Shown one piece after another: positions 1 to 6,282 of a DNA stretch of 8,717 nucleotides. The DNA lies in NCBI GenBank assembly GCA_900770785.1, contig CAAGLJ010000123.1, positions 1 to 8,717 of the forward strand, read 5' to 3'. Source of the stretch: Lachnospiraceae bacterium (GTDB lineage Bacteria > Bacillota > Clostridia > Lachnospirales > Lachnospiraceae). Made by a program: the position numbers and the translations under genes. The notes under the pieces were generated by a model. The model saw only the letters and a list, made by a program, of their open reading frames with translations, was not told the DNA's origin and did no database searches. Numbering within the stretch: position 1 is the first letter of the stretch; each line of letters opens with the position of its first letter.

Positions 1-1
1 A

Positions 2-169
2 CTGCTTATCAGTCTTTCTTTTGTCATTGCCATATTTATGGCAACTGTATGTGTCGTGAATCAGTATCCTCGGCAACTGTTTCCTGCCTGCCACGTCAAA
101 TCTTCTGGTACCCCCAACTTTATTAGGTTGCGCACTATACGCCCGATTCCAGGAATCAGGATAGATTAA
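2..169 (+). other. Open reading frame running in from the left edge, coding status uncertain
   Basis: This plus-strand frame is open from the window edge to a TAA at 167-169, giving 55 residues with no start in view. The first 20 or so residues are hydrophobic and could be a membrane segment, and the rest is short, basic and proline-containing. I do not recognise it. The opposite strand is also open over nearly the same stretch, without a start codon preceded by a ribosome binding site, so openness alone is weak evidence. The rest of the 217-base gap up to the next gene shows only a 9-base direct repeat (GGCAACTGT at 40-48 and 72-80) and a short palindrome at 145-157. It could be the 3' end of a gene, a decayed element or non-coding DNA. 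Confidence 0.2.
145..157. repeat. Short palindrome GATTCC-A-GGAATC
   Basis: A perfect 6-base inverted repeat around a single central base lies in the gap downstream of the small membrane protein gene. As RNA it could fold only as a 5-bp stem with a 3-base loop. No T-run follows on either strand, so it is not a convincing intrinsic terminator. It could be a protein binding site or chance. Confidence 0.3.
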
Positions 170-217
170 AATTCCTTATGAAGCACCCATTAGGCATTTC
201 CCTTTTCAATAAACTTT

Positions 218-553
218 CTACTTTAAGTATTTATTCTGTGCTTTTCTTATCCAGACCATAAAAGCGACCAGCCAGACAATGAAGCCAAGAGTGATTATGG
301 TAAAGAAAAGTCTGTATTCCGGGTATATCTCCTCCATCAGCCCGCAGCTACCACATACCACCCCCAAAAAGCCAAGGAGTATCGCCTTCCAGTATATGCT
401 GTTAATGTAGCCTTCCACATCCGCTGTAGAAGGAACAGCCATCCCTTTAGCAAGAAACACCCCCTCTGGAATCGTATGCTTTCTCTTCATCAGAACAGCC
501 TGATAAAGAATAAATATACCACAAACCAGAATTAATCCATCGACTGCATCCAT
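218..553 (-). CDS. Small membrane protein of unknown function, three predicted helices
   Basis: The protein has 111 residues and three hydrophobic stretches, at about residues 4-22, 52-70 and 78-100. A polar loop between the first and second contains a basic MKRKH motif. The C-terminal end is lysine-rich and should be cytoplasmic. I chose the ATG at 551-553 because AAGGAGAG (557-564) sits 3-5 bases before it. The frame extends upstream to a TTG at 605-607, which would give 129 residues, but that start has no well-spaced ribosome binding site and adds only an acidic leader. The gene follows threonine synthase by 75 bases on the same strand with no terminator or good promoter between, so it may be read through from thrC. 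I do not recognise a family or function; the reading frame and start look sound. Confidence 0.75.
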   Translation of the reverse strand: MDAVDGLILVCGIFILYQAVLMKRKHTIPEGVFLAKGMAVPSTADVEGYINSIYWKAILLGFLGVVCGSCGLMEEIYPEYRLFFTIITLGFIVWLVAFMVWIRKAQNKYLK

Positions 554-556
554 TTT

Positions 557-564
557 CTCTCCTT
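557..564 (-). promoter_or_regulatory. Ribosome binding site that sets the start of the small membrane protein
   Basis: Minus-strand AAGGAGAG lies a few bases before the ATG at 551-553. It favours this start over the TTG at 605-607, which is preceded only by AAGG at a spacing too short to work well. Confidence 0.6.
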
Positions 565-628
565 CAGCTTCCATGCTGTCACCTACAGCATCCCATGTCT
601 CTGTCAAACCTTAGAATTTCTCTTCAAT

Positions 629-2116
629 TCAAATTCCTAAAAAGCTCTTGATTTCCTGTACCATTTCTTCTTTTTCACATACATGATCATGGATTACCGG
701 TGCGGTACGAATCTCTTCAATAGCCCTGGGTACTGCCACATTAGCTACTTTAGACAATTCATCAATCTGCTCATAGTCGGATAATTTATCGTAAGCAGGA
801 TCAATAGCATTCAAAACACTTCTGCTAAATTTGAAGGGACTTGCCGTAGAGGCAATGACGGTTATCCTCCTATCCTTACTCTCCTCTTTGTACTTATCAT
901 ATACTGCCGCAGCCACAGCCGTATGTGTATCCAGAACATAGCCCGTTTTTTCATATAAGCTCTTGATTTTGGCAGCGGTTTCTTCCTCTAAAGCATATCC
1001 CCCTGCAAAATCCTTTAGCTGCTTTCTCATCTCTTCTGTAATGGAGTATTTACCCTTCGTCTGTAAAGCCTCCATTAGCTCCTTATTCCTGTCCGCATTC
1101 TCACCGCAGATCCGGTAAATGAGGCGTTCCAGATTGCTGGAAATAAGAATATCCATGGAGGGCGATGAGGTCAGGATAAACTCCCGGTTTCTATCATAGC
1201 ATCCTGTTTCAAAGAAATCATACAGTACCTTGTTGTCATTAGATGCACAAATCAATTTTCCAATGGGAATCCCCATATTTTTTGCATAAAAGGCCGCCAG
1301 AATATTACCAAAATTGCCGGTAGGCACTACCACGTTCATGGCATCTCCCGCCACAATGCGTCCTTCTCTAAGCAGGGTAAGATATGCGTACACATAATAC
1401 ACAATCTGAGGCACCAGACGACCGATATTAATAGAATTTGCGGAAGAAAACTGATATCCTTTTTCTTCCATATAAGCTGCCAGCTCATTGTCTGCAAAAA
1501 TCCTCTTCACTCCCGACTGGGCATCATCAAAATTCCCTTTGATCCCTACTACATATGTATTGTCTCCCTTTTGAGTCACCATCTGTCTTTCCTGAATAGG
1601 GCTTACACCATTTTTCGGATAAAATACAATGATTTTCGTTCCTTCCACATCTGCAAAGCCAGCCAAAGCAGCCTTACCCGTATCTCCGGAGGTTGCCGTC
1701 AGAATAACGATATCATTCTGAATGTTATTTTTTCTGGCACTGGTAGTCATTAAATGGGGCAGAATGGACAGAGCCATATCCTTAAAGGCAATGGTAGAAC
1801 CATGAAATAATTCCAGGTAAAAAACACCATCCGCCTCTACCATAGGAGCAATGACCGGCGTATCAAACTTCTCATCATAGGCCCGTTCAATACAGCTTTT
1901 CAATTCTTCTCTGGTAAAATCCGTCAGATAGAGCTTCATTACCTCATAGGCAACCTGCTTATAATCCAGCTCCTTCCATTCTTCCAGATCAGCCGTAATC
2001 GTCGGAATCCTTTCCGGTACAAAAAGCCCTCCATCACAGGCCAGACCCTTTAAAATTGCCTGAGAAGCTGTTACCTTCTCTTCTCCGCCTCTGGTACTTT
2101 TATATAATAATTCCAT
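629..2116 (-). CDS. thrC: Threonine synthase
   Basis: This PLP enzyme converts O-phosphohomoserine and water to threonine and phosphate, the last step of threonine biosynthesis in the cytoplasm. From the chosen start it has 495 residues, the size of the long E. coli/yeast-type branch. The N-terminal domain shows the typical YKSTRGGEEKV and CDGGLFVPE motifs. The PLP lysine is Lys112 in STIAFKD. The ATSGDTG loop (about residues 141-147) and the GNFGN phosphate-binding loop (about 267-271) are intact. I take the ATG at 2114-2116 as the start because AGGAG (2121-2125) is well placed for it. The frame can begin at a GTG four codons upstream (2126-2128), but that codon abuts this ribosome binding site. 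No hom or thrB is adjacent. A likely promoter lies just upstream, and a small membrane protein gene follows. Confidence 0.97.
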   Translation of the reverse strand: MELLYKSTRGGEEKVTASQAILKGLACDGGLFVPERIPTITADLEEWKELDYKQVAYEVMKLYLTDFTREELKSCIERAYDEKFDTPVIAPMVEADGVFYLELFHGSTIAFKDMALSILPHLMTTSARKNNIQNDIVILTATSGDTGKAALAGFADVEGTKIIVFYPKNGVSPIQERQMVTQKGDNTYVVGIKGNFDDAQSGVKRIFADNELAAYMEEKGYQFSSANSINIGRLVPQIVYYVYAYLTLLREGRIVAGDAMNVVVPTGNFGNILAAFYAKNMGIPIGKLICASNDNKVLYDFFETGCYDRNREFILTSSPSMDILISSNLERLIYRICGENADRNKELMEALQTKGKYSITEEMRKQLKDFAGGYALEEETAAKIKSLYEKTGYVLDTHTAVAAAVYDKYKEESKDRRITVIASTASPFKFSRSVLNAIDPAYDKLSDYEQIDELSKVANVAVPRAIEEIRTAPVIHDHVCEKEEMVQEIKSFLGI

Positions 2117-2120
2117 TTTT

Positions 2121-2125
2121 CTCCT
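2121..2125 (-). promoter_or_regulatory. Ribosome binding site that sets the thrC start
   Basis: Minus-strand AGGAG is followed by AAAA and the ATG at 2114-2116. The upstream in-frame GTG (2126-2128) directly abuts this motif, so it is unlikely to be the true start. Confidence 0.7.
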
Positions 2126-2190
2126 CACATTCTGCTGCTTAAACAGTCTTCCAGCTTATTCCTCTTTTTCTTTCTCAAGTTTCAAGGCTC

Positions 2191-2219
2191 ATTTTATCAT
2201 AACTTGATTTCAACTTCAA
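2191..2219 (-). promoter_or_regulatory. Likely vegetative promoter for thrC
   Basis: On the minus strand, TTGAAG (2214-2219) and TAAAAT (2191-2196) are separated by exactly 17 bases and match 4 of 6 and 5 of 6 consensus positions. Transcription would start near 2184, giving a leader of about 68 bases, too short for a T-box or other large riboswitch. The promoter begins just after the stop of the upstream hydrolase gene, so thrC can be expressed on its own. A 7-base inverted repeat, TCAAGTT (2175-2181) and AACTTGA (2201-2207), flanks the -10 box and could be an operator. Confidence 0.5.
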
Positions 2220-2221
2220 TA

Positions 2222-2839
2222 TCAGGAGAAAAACTCATGCCCTCCATAAGCAAAAAGCCGGTTAAGATTTTGATCAAACCACCTCATTTTATCGTCATCT
2301 GCCGCCTTTCTTGCCGCAAAATATAATGCCCCCTGAGAGTTATCCTCTCCTCTTAAGGCTGCATCTACCGCCTCCCTCGTTTCTTCGCTTATTTTCACCC
2401 GATAAAACCGTCCATCACTGATGGGAGAAAACTGTGTTGTCCCATTTTCAGACTGAAAAATCACCTCTGATACCGTATTCGGAAAGCTTTCATGCTCCAC
2501 CCGATTCAATACCACATTGGCTACCAGCATTTTACCCATTTTATCCTCACCTCCGGCTTCTGCCTCAACAATCCTGAGCAAATCCTCGTACTCAGAATCA
2601 CTGATTTTAATCCGGTTTTTCCGGGTCAGGATATTCATGTCCAGCACCCTTTGAGTGGATATTTTTTCTCCCGTCACTCCAAGATAGCTGGTGGCCTGCA
2701 AAGCCTCTTCATTCTCCCCTACAAGGCAAAAAGCTTCTTTTACTGCCTGCTTATCTACAAAAATCCCCTGTACACATAACCATCCTGCTCCTATTACCAT
2801 ATAAAACAGAACAAACAGGGCGGCATACTTTTTATACAT
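2222..2839 (-). CDS. SleB/CwlJ-family cell wall hydrolase with N-terminal membrane anchor or signal peptide
   Basis: The protein has 205 residues from the chosen ATG (2837-2839). A short basic start and a hydrophobic stretch at about residues 4-24 act as signal peptide or anchor. After a linker comes a Hydrolase_2 (SleB-like) domain at about residues 80-205. The EAEAGGE motif around residue 94 corresponds to the catalytic glutamate region of SleB, and the NVVLNRV and FPNTVSEVI motifs are the usual family signature. Such enzymes cut peptidoglycan glycan strands as lytic transglycosylases, in spore germination or in vegetative wall turnover; the sequence does not say which. There is no N-terminal peptidoglycan-binding repeat as in true SleB, so a vegetative or CwlJ-like role is possible. 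The start is set by GGAGGTGA at 2842-2849; a longer ATG start at 2851 would lie across that site. Its promoter is unclear. Confidence 0.9.
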   Translation of the reverse strand: MYKKYAALFVLFYMVIGAGWLCVQGIFVDKQAVKEAFCLVGENEEALQATSYLGVTGEKISTQRVLDMNILTRKNRIKISDSEYEDLLRIVEAEAGGEDKMGKMLVANVVLNRVEHESFPNTVSEVIFQSENGTTQFSPISDGRFYRVKISEETREAVDAALRGEDNSQGALYFAARKAADDDKMRWFDQNLNRLFAYGGHEFFS

Positions 2840-2841
2840 AG

Positions 2842-2849
2842 TCACCTCC
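2842..2849 (-). promoter_or_regulatory. Ribosome binding site that sets the hydrolase start
   Basis: Minus-strand GGAGGTGA is a near-perfect Shine-Dalgarno sequence just before the ATG at 2837-2839. The alternative ATG at 2849-2851 overlaps this motif and has no comparable site of its own. Confidence 0.75.
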
Positions 2850-2923
2850 ATACTTCTTTATTAAAAGCATTTTCTGCTGCTGCTCTTTGGCATAGCCTTC
2901 TTTACCGAAGAGTTACTAATACT

Positions 2924-2931
2924 ATTTTATA
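2924..2931 (-). promoter_or_regulatory. Possible -10 element for the SleB-like hydrolase
   Basis: Minus-strand TATAAAAT lies about 85 bases upstream of the start codon, in an AT-rich divergent intergenic region of 185 bases. I find no good -35 at 16-18 bases; the nearest, TTAGAA at 2952-2957, is too far. No clear forespore sigma-G pattern is visible. Low confidence. Confidence 0.25.
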
Positions 2932-2971
2932 CAAAGACAGGAAAAAATATTTCTAATTTTTTACGAAAATG

Positions 2972-3001
2972 TTAAAATAAAGAAAAGGTCAAAAATATAA
3001 T
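2972..3001 (+). promoter_or_regulatory. Possible promoter of the AP2-domain gene
   Basis: A perfect TATAAT (2996-3001) is preceded at 18 bases by TTAAAA (2972-2977), a 4-of-6 match to the -35 consensus. The expected transcription start near 3008 would leave a short leader carrying the ribosome binding site AGGAG at 3013-3017, 7 bases before the ATG at 3025. The region is very AT-rich, so chance matches are likely. Confidence 0.45.
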
Positions 3002-3024
3002 TTCAGTATTTCAGGAGAAGAAGC

Positions 3025-3852
3025 ATGAATTTACCCGGCAGCTATGAAAGTAAAAAAAAGGATGGAAGTATATATTATCGCTCTTCCTGTACCTTTCGCA
3101 ACAGGCACATCAGTCTGGGAAGCTATTCCACCTCCGGGGAGGCTCATGAGGCCTATAAACAGGCACTTTTTCTTTTAGGACATTCAGAGGTTTCTTTGGG
3201 GGATTATTCCAAATTAAATCCCCTGCCCTTTGAAAAATGGGTAGTATTGATTAATTTTCGGGATAATCATCTTTATTTTTCCACTCCTATTTATGTCCGT
3301 CCCAAGTTCTTTTATTATTATCTGGATGAGCATTTTCGTCTCACCTTCGATATTGATGATCTGTTTTTTTATGCTTCTCATAAGATTACTCGACGAAAAG
3401 GTCATCTTTTCGTCGCTCACTATGGCATGCAGCTGAACCTTGCCAACCGTTACGGAATCAAAAATTATGCTGTTTTGGGAAAGGATTATCGTTTCGTTAA
3501 TGGGGACTGCCATGATTATCGCTATGAGAATATTGAAATTCTGAATCCCTATCAGGGTGTCTCTACCGTAAATCGCAGGGGAAAAAAGATGTTCAAAGCC
3601 CAGCTTCATCTTAACGGAAATTATACAATTGGTTATTATGACAGTTCTTTAGAGGCGGCAATCGCCTATAATAAGGCGGTAGATATTGTAAAAAGAAATG
3701 GCTGTAAGAAAAATTTTATTCAAAATGAAACAGAAGGCATTACGCCTTCTGTTTACGCTGAGCTTTATTCCAAACTGAAAATTTCCTCAAAAATTATCCA
3801 TTATTCTGTTCCCACTTCATCGGGCAGAATAGTCTATAAAGCTGATATTTAA
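3025..3852 (+). CDS. AP2-domain protein with a degenerate HNH-like middle region, probable DNA-binding protein
   Basis: The protein has 275 residues. Residues 5-50 resemble an AP2-like DNA-binding unit (beta strands ending in ISLGSY, then a helix EAHEAYKQA). Residues 177-226 are a clearer AP2 domain, with GVS, KAQLHLNGNY, IGYYDSSLEAAIAYNKAV. Between them, VNGDCHDYRYENIEIL (158-173) matches the NGDxxDNRxENL signature of HNH-AP2 homing endonucleases. The histidine expected just before it is replaced (YRF), and the Asn of DNR is Tyr, so nuclease activity looks lost. No membrane segment or signal peptide is seen. The middle part (about 70-150), rich in aromatic residues, is not recognised. The ATG has AGGAG at 7 bases. 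The gene stands alone on the plus strand, and its last 36 bases overlap the convergent lysozyme gene. A transcription factor or domesticated mobile-element protein is the best guess; the target is unknown. Confidence 0.85.
   Translation: MNLPGSYESKKKDGSIYYRSSCTFRNRHISLGSYSTSGEAHEAYKQALFLLGHSEVSLGDYSKLNPLPFEKWVVLINFRDNHLYFSTPIYVRPKFFYYYLDEHFRLTFDIDDLFFYASHKITRRKGHLFVAHYGMQLNLANRYGIKNYAVLGKDYRFVNGDCHDYRYENIEILNPYQGVSTVNRRGKKMFKAQLHLNGNYTIGYYDSSLEAAIAYNKAVDIVKRNGCKKNFIQNETEGITPSVYAELYSKLKISSKIIHYSVPTSSGRIVYKADI
3728..3754 (-). terminator. Perfect 11-bp inverted repeat inside the AP2 gene, likely terminator of the rnf-lysozyme transcript
   Basis: The arms AAACAGAAGGC (3728-3738) and GCCTTCTGTTT (3744-3754) are perfectly complementary around a 5-base loop. 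On the minus strand the stem lies 62 bases beyond the lysozyme stop codon and ends in TTTCATTTT, a T-rich tail that fits an intrinsic terminator. On the plus strand it lies about 100 bases before the AP2 gene's own stop and is followed by ACGCTG, a poor tail, so full-length AP2 mRNA could still be made. I infer the terminator role from shape and position. Confidence 0.55.
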
Positions 3853-4887
3853 ATCCACATAACCGTCTATTCCGTAGATTTCTCCCTTTCTGGTGTACTC
3901 CCACATGGAATAGGTATAGGGATAGTCCGGAATATCGGCCTCCTGAGCCAGCCAGATGTCAAATTGCTCGAACTGACTCAAATCAATACGGGTCAGCAGC
4001 CATTCTTTATTACCATAAAGCATTCCGGTATACCCTGCCTGTTCAATTCGATTCAAAAATGCCAGGGCAATTTTGGTCTTCTCAGCCTTAGTCAGGGTTT
4101 CAATCCTGGATGTATCATTATCTACATATTCCATGTCAAAAGCAATAGGATAGGTAATTTTATAGGTTCCGATTTTACTCAGCAGATAATTGGCCTCCTC
4201 TATTGCCTCTGCCTCGGTTACTGCCTGAGAATAAAAATAGAGTCCTACATCCAGTCCTGCCTTAGTCACACCCGCGATATGAGTATCAAACATCTCATCT
4301 GCCTGGATGACTCCGGTTTCATAGCCTCTGCCGCCAACTCTCAGCATACAGAAGTCGATTCCTTCATTTTTCAATGCTTCATAGTTAACACTTTTCTGAT
4401 ATCTGGACAGGTCTATGCCCAGATAAGAAGCCTGTTTTCCATCTGAATAGTATCTCAGCAAGTTATTCTTACTTACCAGATTGGTAAAATCATAGGTATT
4501 CTTTTTCCACTTGGGATTAATCTCCAGCCACTCTGAAGTGCCATCCCGGTAAACAACCTCAACATGCTTTCCATCTGTGGCCGGATCTTCCTGGGTAGTC
4601 GTTTCTTCCTCAGTTTCCTCTTCTTCTGTAGTTGTCTCCTCTTCTAAAGGGTACATATCCCAGAAGTCCAGGTCGCTGGCTACTAAATCCCCACCAGCCA
4701 CAAAGCGTTCGGCAGACTCTTCTTCACTGCTTGCTGCCACAGCCTGTGGCTGTTTTCGGGGACGATTATTCTTATTCAGGGATACCACCAGAAGCAAAAC
4801 CAGCAAAACAAAGAAGGAAACACCCAATGCCATGCCAATAAGGGGCAATCCTCCACTATTATCCTCATAGTCATTTGTTTGCCGCAT
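3817..4887 (-). CDS. Membrane-anchored GH25 lysozyme (muramidase)
   Basis: The protein has 356 residues: a short N-terminal tail, one membrane helix (about 14-37), a spacer with an acidic Glu/Thr-rich stretch (82-99), a short region of unknown fold (105-150) and a GH25 domain (about 153-352). GH25 enzymes cut the MurNAc-GlcNAc bond of peptidoglycan. The family signatures are present: GIDLSRYQ with Asp159, AFDMEY with Asp251 and the catalytic acid Glu253, and WEY followed by VDLN near the end. The extracellular placement is inferred from the substrate. The residues after the helix (KNNRPRK) are basic, which is unusual for an outside segment. The ATG has AGGAAGG about 8-14 bases upstream and lies 18 bases after the rnfB stop, so the gene is probably the last of the rnf transcript. 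Its 3' end overlaps the convergent AP2 gene by 36 bases. Confidence 0.93.
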   Translation of the reverse strand: MRQTNDYEDNSGGLPLIGMALGVSFFVLLVLLLVVSLNKNNRPRKQPQAVAASSEEESAERFVAGGDLVASDLDFWDMYPLEEETTTEEEETEEETTTQEDPATDGKHVEVVYRDGTSEWLEINPKWKKNTYDFTNLVSKNNLLRYYSDGKQASYLGIDLSRYQKSVNYEALKNEGIDFCMLRVGGRGYETGVIQADEMFDTHIAGVTKAGLDVGLYFYSQAVTEAEAIEEANYLLSKIGTYKITYPIAFDMEYVDNDTSRIETLTKAEKTKIALAFLNRIEQAGYTGMLYGNKEWLLTRIDLSQFEQFDIWLAQEADIPDYPYTYSMWEYTRKGEIYGIDGYVDLNISFIDYSAR

Positions 4888-4905
4888 TTATTCTGTCCTT
4901 CCTGA

Positions 4906-5691
4906 TTAAATTATTGTTTTCTTGGGGCATTTTTCCTTACAGATACCGCAATCGGTACATTTATCATACTGAATCTTTGCAAGGAAATCTTCCACGATAA
5001 TTGCATCGGAAGGACAGTTCTTTTTACAGAGCTGACAGCCCACACAACCTACTTCACAGGCCTTCATCACATCCGGTCCCTTAGCCTTTGAGCTACAGGC
5101 AACCAGTCGATTTGCCGTATAGGGAACCAGCTCAATCAGATTCTTAGGACAGGCAACCACGCACTTGTTGCAGGCCTTGCAGGCTTCTTTGTCCACCAGG
5201 GCAACGCCATTAACCACATGAATGGCATCAAAGGGGCAGGCCCTTACGCAATCGCCATTTCCCAGACAGCCATAATCACAGGCTTTGGGGCCGCCTCCGG
5301 GAACGAAGGCCATCATGGAACAGTCCAGAGTTCCTGTATAGTCGTAGTCTACCTTTGCCTTTTCACAATCACCCTTACATTTTACAAAGGCAACCATTTT
5401 AGTACCAGCTTCGGCATCCACTCCCATGATTTCACCAATTTTTTTAGCTATTGCCTCTCCACCTACGGGACAGCCGTTTACTGCTGCCTCGCCTTTTGCG
5501 ATAGCCGCAGCCAGGCCAGAACAGCCGGGGAAGCCGCAGCCGCCACAGTTGTTACCGGGAAGAACCGCCAAAACGGCTTCTTCCTTCGGGTCAGTTTCCA
5601 CTTTAAATTTGATGGCTGCAATTCCCAAAAACAGGCCAATAAACAGACCTACTGCTGCAACCACTATTGTTGCTGTAATAATTCCTGACAT
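4906..5691 (-). CDS. rnfB: Rnf complex subunit B, multi-cluster ferredoxin-type electron carrier
   Basis: RnfB takes electrons from reduced ferredoxin and passes them into the membrane part of the ferredoxin:NAD+ oxidoreductase. The 261 residues start with one membrane helix (about 5-26). Next comes the Fe-S domain with Cys49, Cys52, Cys57 and Cys74 (NNCGGCGFPGC, then GCP). Cys105, 109, 124, 138, 142, 148 and 152 follow. Three more ferredoxin-like groups end at CP motifs: 171-181, 216-226 (with Cys212) and 245-255. This is enough for about six [4Fe-4S] clusters, as in the multi-cluster RnfB of acetogens, longer than the proteobacterial form of under 200 residues. The N-terminal helix anchors it on the cytoplasmic face. 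AAAGGAGG, overlapping the rnfA stop codon, precedes the ATG. A lysozyme gene follows 18 bases downstream. Confidence 0.97.
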   Translation of the reverse strand: MSGIITATIVVAAVGLFIGLFLGIAAIKFKVETDPKEEAVLAVLPGNNCGGCGFPGCSGLAAAIAKGEAAVNGCPVGGEAIAKKIGEIMGVDAEAGTKMVAFVKCKGDCEKAKVDYDYTGTLDCSMMAFVPGGGPKACDYGCLGNGDCVRACPFDAIHVVNGVALVDKEACKACNKCVVACPKNLIELVPYTANRLVACSSKAKGPDVMKACEVGCVGCQLCKKNCPSDAIIVEDFLAKIQYDKCTDCGICKEKCPKKTII

Positions 5692-5706
5692 CTCTTTCTA
5701 CCTCCT

Positions 5707-6282
5707 TTACAGCAGACCTGAAAATCCGCAGAAGGCAATAGCCATTAATCCTGCGGTAATCAGGACAATAGGCATTCCCTTAAAGGCTTCCGGGACATCA
5801 TTATATTCCATTTTTTCACGAATACCTGCTAAAATGATGATGGCAATGGCAAAGCCCACAGCCGTAGCAAATCCGTTTACAATACCGGTTAAAACGTCGT
5901 AACCATACTTTACATTGTTAATGGCAACGCCCAGTACCGCACAGTTGGTGGTAATCAGGGGAAGATATACACCCAGTGCTTCATATAAGCCCACCATAAA
6001 CTTCTTTAAGAACATTTCTACGAACTGTACCAATGCTGCAATAACCAGGATGAATACGATGGTCTGCAAATAGGTAATGTCAAATTTCAGAAGAACATAC
6101 TTGTAAATCACTCCCGTTACTGCACTGGCCAGAGTAATAACGAAGATTACTGCTGCTCCCATTCCTGCTGCTGTTTCCACCTTTTTGGATACTCCCAGGA
6201 AAGGACACAATCCTAAAAACTGGCTTAATACTACGTTACTGACCAAAGCTGAACCAACAGCAATAAGTAATAAATCTGCCAT
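5707..6282 (-). CDS. rnfA: Rnf complex subunit A, integral membrane protein
   Basis: RnfA is a polytopic subunit of the ion-translocating core and pairs with the homologous RnfE. The 191 residues, the usual length, contain about six hydrophobic helices and match the family throughout (SQFLGLCPFLGVSKK, YLPLITTNCAVLG). Cys26 and Cys114 correspond to the half-membrane cysteines that, with two from RnfE, hold an iron-sulfur centre between the subunits in known Rnf/Nqr structures. The ATG follows the rnfE stop directly (TAAATG). Its ribosome binding site AAAGGAGG is encoded by the last codons of rnfE, so translation is probably coupled. Fifteen bases separate it from rnfB. Confidence 0.97.
   Translation of the reverse strand: MADLLLIAVGSALVSNVVLSQFLGLCPFLGVSKKVETAAGMGAAVIFVITLASAVTGVIYKYVLLKFDITYLQTIVFILVIAALVQFVEMFLKKFMVGLYEALGVYLPLITTNCAVLGVAINNVKYGYDVLTGIVNGFATAVGFAIAIIILAGIREKMEYNDVPEAFKGMPIVLITAGLMAIAFCGFSGLL

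Larger units (their letters stand above)
2852..3024. other. Divergent intergenic region between the hydrolase and AP2 genes
   Basis: The region is AT-rich and non-coding and should hold the start signals of both divergent genes. The only strong elements are TATAAT at 2996-3001 for the plus strand and TATAAAAT at 2924-2931 on the minus strand. I see no riboswitch-like fold or long repeat. Confidence 0.5.

Noticed and set aside
602..607. Perfect TTGACA -35 box on the minus strand upstream of the small membrane protein
   Set aside because: No -10-like sequence occurs at 16-18 bases; the bases there read AGGTGA. It also overlaps the alternative TTG start.
2126..2128. GTG as thrC start
   Set aside because: It directly abuts the AGGAG site that serves the ATG at 2114-2116.
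2117..2190. T-box or other riboswitch in the thrC leader
   Set aside because: The predicted leader is about 68 bases and shows no T-box motif or large stem.
3493..3543. Active HNH nuclease in the AP2 protein
   Set aside because: The metal/catalytic histidine position is not His, and the conserved Asn is Tyr, so activity is not supported.
3214..3609. Minus-strand open frame across the AP2 gene
   Set aside because: It lies opposite a gene with recognisable domains, and I see no start site or family to support it.
4577..4650. Repetitive TCTTCC/GTC-rich tract as a tandem repeat or slippage locus
   Set aside because: It is the degenerate coding for the Glu/Thr-rich linker of the lysozyme, and the repeat units are irregular.
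5218..5902. Plus-strand open frames across rnfB and rnfA
   Set aside because: They are antisense to well-recognised rnf genes, encode low-complexity proteins and match no family.
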